Below are positions 62,031 to 64,000 of a stretch of DNA of 64,000 nucleotides, piece after piece. The stretch comes from Hedera helix (lineage: Eukaryota > Streptophyta > Magnoliopsida > Apiales > Araliaceae). The stretch lies in contig OX359282.1 in the NCBI GenBank assembly GCA_947179155.2, forward strand, positions 4,332,001-4,396,000. Direction: 5' to 3'. Every line of letters starts with the position of its first letter. The first letter of the stretch is position 1. Below the pieces are notes generated by a model, which saw nothing but the letters and a program-made list of their open reading frames with translations, was not told the origin of the DNA and did not search any database. The position numbers and the translations under genes are program-made.

Positions 62031-62487
62031 CAAAGTGAGAAGTTTGCAGGAAATTTTCTGCAGCAGAATAGCTGCAGAAAAGTGAACAAGGGCAGCTATG
62101 GAAGCAGCAGAATAGCTGCAGTTGGGTGAACAAATGCAGCAGGGTAAGAATAAAAAGTAGCAGATGATGGATGCTTCATAAAGCATTAGAATAGCTGCAG
62201 AGTAGCTGCAAAATTAAAGGGCAGCAGAAGTAGGAATACAAGGCAGCAATGGAAGCTGCAGAATAGTAGCAGCAAACAGAATAGGTGCAGCTCCGGAACA
62301 GTTTCAGAATGGCTGCAAGATGGCTGCAAAATAGTTGCAGAACAGCTACAAGAATAGCTGCAACAAGGGCAGGATAGCTGCAAGAATAAAGGCAGCAGTA
62401 ATGGAAGCAAGCAGTTGTAGAATAACCTTGGTTACAGCTGCAGAACAGTTGCAGCTGCACCCCAAAACCTTATAGCTCTGATACCAT
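62031..62487 (-). repeat. D interior continued: CAGCTGCAG-rich block and primer site
   Basis: About 25 AGCTGCA/GCAGCAG words in 430 bp. It ends at 62470-62487 with the minus-strand CATGGTATCAGAGCTATAAG primer site for initiator tRNA-Met, next to the right LTR of D. Minus-strand Leu/Cys/Ser-rich frames here are shadows of the repeats. Confidence 0.88.
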
Positions 62488-62676
62488 GTTGAACATTTAG
62501 AAAGAAGAACTCTTGTATTTCAGATATATTGAGTTGTTTAGAATGTACAAAGAGGTACCTATTTATACAAATAGGAGGAGTAACCTAGCCTAATAAATAA
62601 AGGAAAAAGTACACATAAGTGGGGAACATAAGAGGGAATATTAGGAGGAATATAACTAAAGTTATATTCTCCAACA
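62488..62676 (-). repeat. D 5' LTR (right), 189 bp
   Basis: A direct repeat of 54792-54983 with a few differences, followed by GATGC (62677-62681). Confidence 0.92.
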
Positions 62677-62681
62677 GATGC

Positions 62682-63219
62682 CACTCTAAATTGTTCAATG
62701 TAGTGCAACACTTGACATGGATAAAATAAATTGCATTATATTAGAGGTCATGGAGTTGTACCGGACTGGAAATTTTGCTGCAAACACATTGAAGTGCATC
62801 CCAAAGTATGAATCAAAAACCATAGGTCACAAATCTTCCATTACTCATCTGACTATGCTACATGCCTACATTAGTTACTGAAAATGGTCGAATGATCACT
62901 TATTTACAAGAAGTCATTTAAGAACAGGAGCAAATTGACCTCTTCTGACTTTTAGGTGGAAGGTGCATGGAAAATAAGTATTAGTACTACAAACAACTTT
63001 TGTAAAAGAACTTTTTAAGAAAATATTTAAAACTAAAATCATACATTAACCCCCTCAATTTTTTAAATAGGCTCAATTGTAATAAAAAAAATAAAAAATT
63101 GTTATCGAAGGCTTCTACAAGTTACCAAAGGCAACCAATACGTGCCATGTTTAATAAACAAAAATCTCCTGCATATATAAAGACAATCAGTGGTGAAATA
63201 GCCATGATATAATACTAAC
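62682..63219. other. Intron remainder of the kinase pseudogene
   Basis: AT-rich, non-coding. I see no repeat ends or exons here. Confidence 0.5.
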
Positions 63220-63589
63220 CAATCCATGCCATTCAGCACGATCAACTGTTTCAAAAGAACCTGTGAAAGGAGAGCAAAATGTATACTACCTATCACTACT
63301 GTTTTGAAAACATAAAATTTGGATAGATTCAAGGAAAAATAGCCAATAAAAAATTGCAAAAAAATTACCAGCTCAGGTATGCTCCTTGATATGTAATTCA
63401 TCCCATGAAATCTCAAGCCAATCCATTGCCAGAGAAGGGAGTCAAATATCTTAGAACTGAGAGAGTTTTAGAGTCAACTCCGATTATTATGCTTCAGTCA
63501 TCTTTCTTTACAGTCAAGAAGAAGCAATGGTAATAATCCGAGTTGCAGTTAATTGGATTAATATTCCCTTAGCAACATTTAGTAACCTA

Positions 63590-64000
63590 TCAATTTGCTC
63601 TAAATAAGCAAGATGACTGATCACTCACTGCTTCAAATTCATGTTCCTCCATATCAATGTCATTATCAACCATATATCCTTTCATCTCATTCTTATGCTC
63701 AAGCCAGCTATAACCTGGATTCTTAACAACCTGATTCTCAATCATCATTTCTCTCACATCCTTTGCCTCATCCCATCTTTCTAAAGATGAATACATATTG
63801 GCTAGAAGCACATAAGGGGCAGAATTTTTTGGGTCCAAACAAAAAAGCTCATCTGCTACTCTTTTTGCCAAGCTCACATTGTCATGGACCCTACAAGAAC
63901 TAAGCAAAACCTCCCATACAATTGGATCATCTTTAAATGGCATTTTATCTAATATTGTTTCCACTTCATGGAACCGACCAGCACGCCCTAGAGAATCAAT
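63590..64000 (-). CDS. PLS-class pentatricopeptide repeat protein, C-terminus (partial)
   Basis: A frame open at the right window edge reads IDSLGRAGRFHEVE, MPFKDDPIVWEVLLSSCRVH, LDPKNSAPYVLLANMYSS and VVKNPGYSWLEHKNEMKGYM, the last PPR units and the E motif of plant PLS-type PPR proteins. It continues about 28 residues further and stops at 63590 without a DYW motif, so it is an E-subgroup member. Such proteins are targeted to plastids or mitochondria and specify RNA sites, often for C-to-U editing. No lesion is visible in the 136 codons seen. It ends about 150 bp before the kinase fragment on the same strand. Confidence 0.88.
   Translation of the reverse strand: MDSLGRAGRFHEVETILDKMPFKDDPIVWEVLLSSCRVHDNVSLAKRVADELFCLDPKNSAPYVLLANMYSSLERWDEAKDVREMMIENQVVKNPGYSWLEHKNEMKGYMVDNDIDMEEHEFEAVSDQSSCLFRAN

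Larger units (their letters stand above)
54792..62676 (-). mobile_element. D: short-LTR non-coding retroelement, contains element E
   Basis: LTRs at 54792-54983 (192 bp) and 62488-62676 (189 bp) begin TGTTGAACATT and end TCTCCAACA. An exact target duplication GATGC lies at 54787-54791 and 62677-62681. A tRNA-iMet primer site abuts the right LTR and a GAGGGGGAG polypurine tract abuts the left one, so it is minus-oriented. Without E the interior is only about 2.3 kb and has no coding sequence; it is built of short repeats. It is a non-autonomous element, TRIM- or LARD-like, in a kinase intron. Confidence 0.93.
54199..63440 (-). pseudogene. Raf-like MAPKKK kinase fragment (three exons), intron holds D and E
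   Basis: Exon 1 (63369 to about 63440) encodes MDWLEISWDELHIKE; exon 2 (63220-63260) AGSFETVDRAEWHGL; exon 3 (54199-54267) DVVVKVLSIQDFHDDQLKEF. Together these are the glycine loop and the VAxK strand of plant Raf-like (CTR1-type) kinases, with consistent splice sites and phases. A TGA sits at the first loop glycine and another loop glycine is Glu, so the ATP loop is destroyed. No later kinase exons were found left of 54199. The 8.9-kb intron between exons 2 and 3 contains the retroelement D. This is a truncated gene or segmental copy. Confidence 0.82.

Noticed and set aside
62176..62460. Leu/Cys/Ser-rich minus-strand frames
   Set aside because: They arise from CAGCTGCAG repeats in element D, not from a protein gene.

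Overview
The window is plant nuclear DNA, most likely from a eudicot. It is AT-rich, intron-bearing gene fragments match plant families (RBP45/47, Raf-like MAPKKK, PLS-class PPR, NPR3/4), and most of it is plant LTR retrotransposons with tRNA-iMet or tRNA-Asp primer sites. I cannot name the genus. It is a nested-transposon region with almost no intact host genes. The one host gene that looks functional is a PPR gene entering from the right edge (63590-64000, minus).

Left part (1-30 kb). A decayed Ty3/gypsy chromovirus lies on the minus strand (1-6565; 1.9-kb LTR at 4641-6565). It is followed by AT-rich DNA with a CA/TA microsatellite and a VID27/CYPRO4-like gene fragment (about 7997-8278). 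An RBP45/47-type RNA-binding-protein pseudogene (9916-24957, plus) has one exon split by a solo LTR related to the first element (10931-24719, target duplication CCAGC). A full-length Tekay-like Ty3 element, B1, sits inside that solo LTR (11776-23535, target duplication TTAAT). Next come MITE-like repeats and a degenerate LINE (27613-28530).

Middle (30-53 kb). A GC-island-bearing LTR-like sequence (30368 to about 43975) is interrupted by B2 (31755-42469, target duplication CCCGG), a sibling of B1. B2 has a gag-pol frame broken by only one nonsense codon. A decayed Ty1/copia element follows on the minus strand (about 45040-52910). Its integrase region holds a non-autonomous CACTA transposon (49110-52433, target duplication TTT). 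This CACTA carries pieces of three unrelated host genes in the same orientation: a glycine-rich RNA-binding protein, an NPR3/4-like BTB protein and RFC1. I consider this Pack-CACTA the most noteworthy object in the window.

Right part (53-64 kb). A Mutator-like MITE and a perfect 24-bp palindrome precede three exons of a broken Raf-like MAPKKK (minus). One of its introns holds a short-LTR, non-coding retroelement D (54792-62676, target duplication GATGC) built from hairpin-forming short repeats. D contains a gag-only Ty3 element E (56850-62025, target duplication AGCAC) with a tRNA-Asp primer site. The PPR gene follows.

The nesting gives a relative history: host gene, then solo LTR A, then B1; LTR C, then B2; copia, then Pack-CACTA; kinase intron, then D, then E. 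All homology calls come from reading the sequence; no database search was run.
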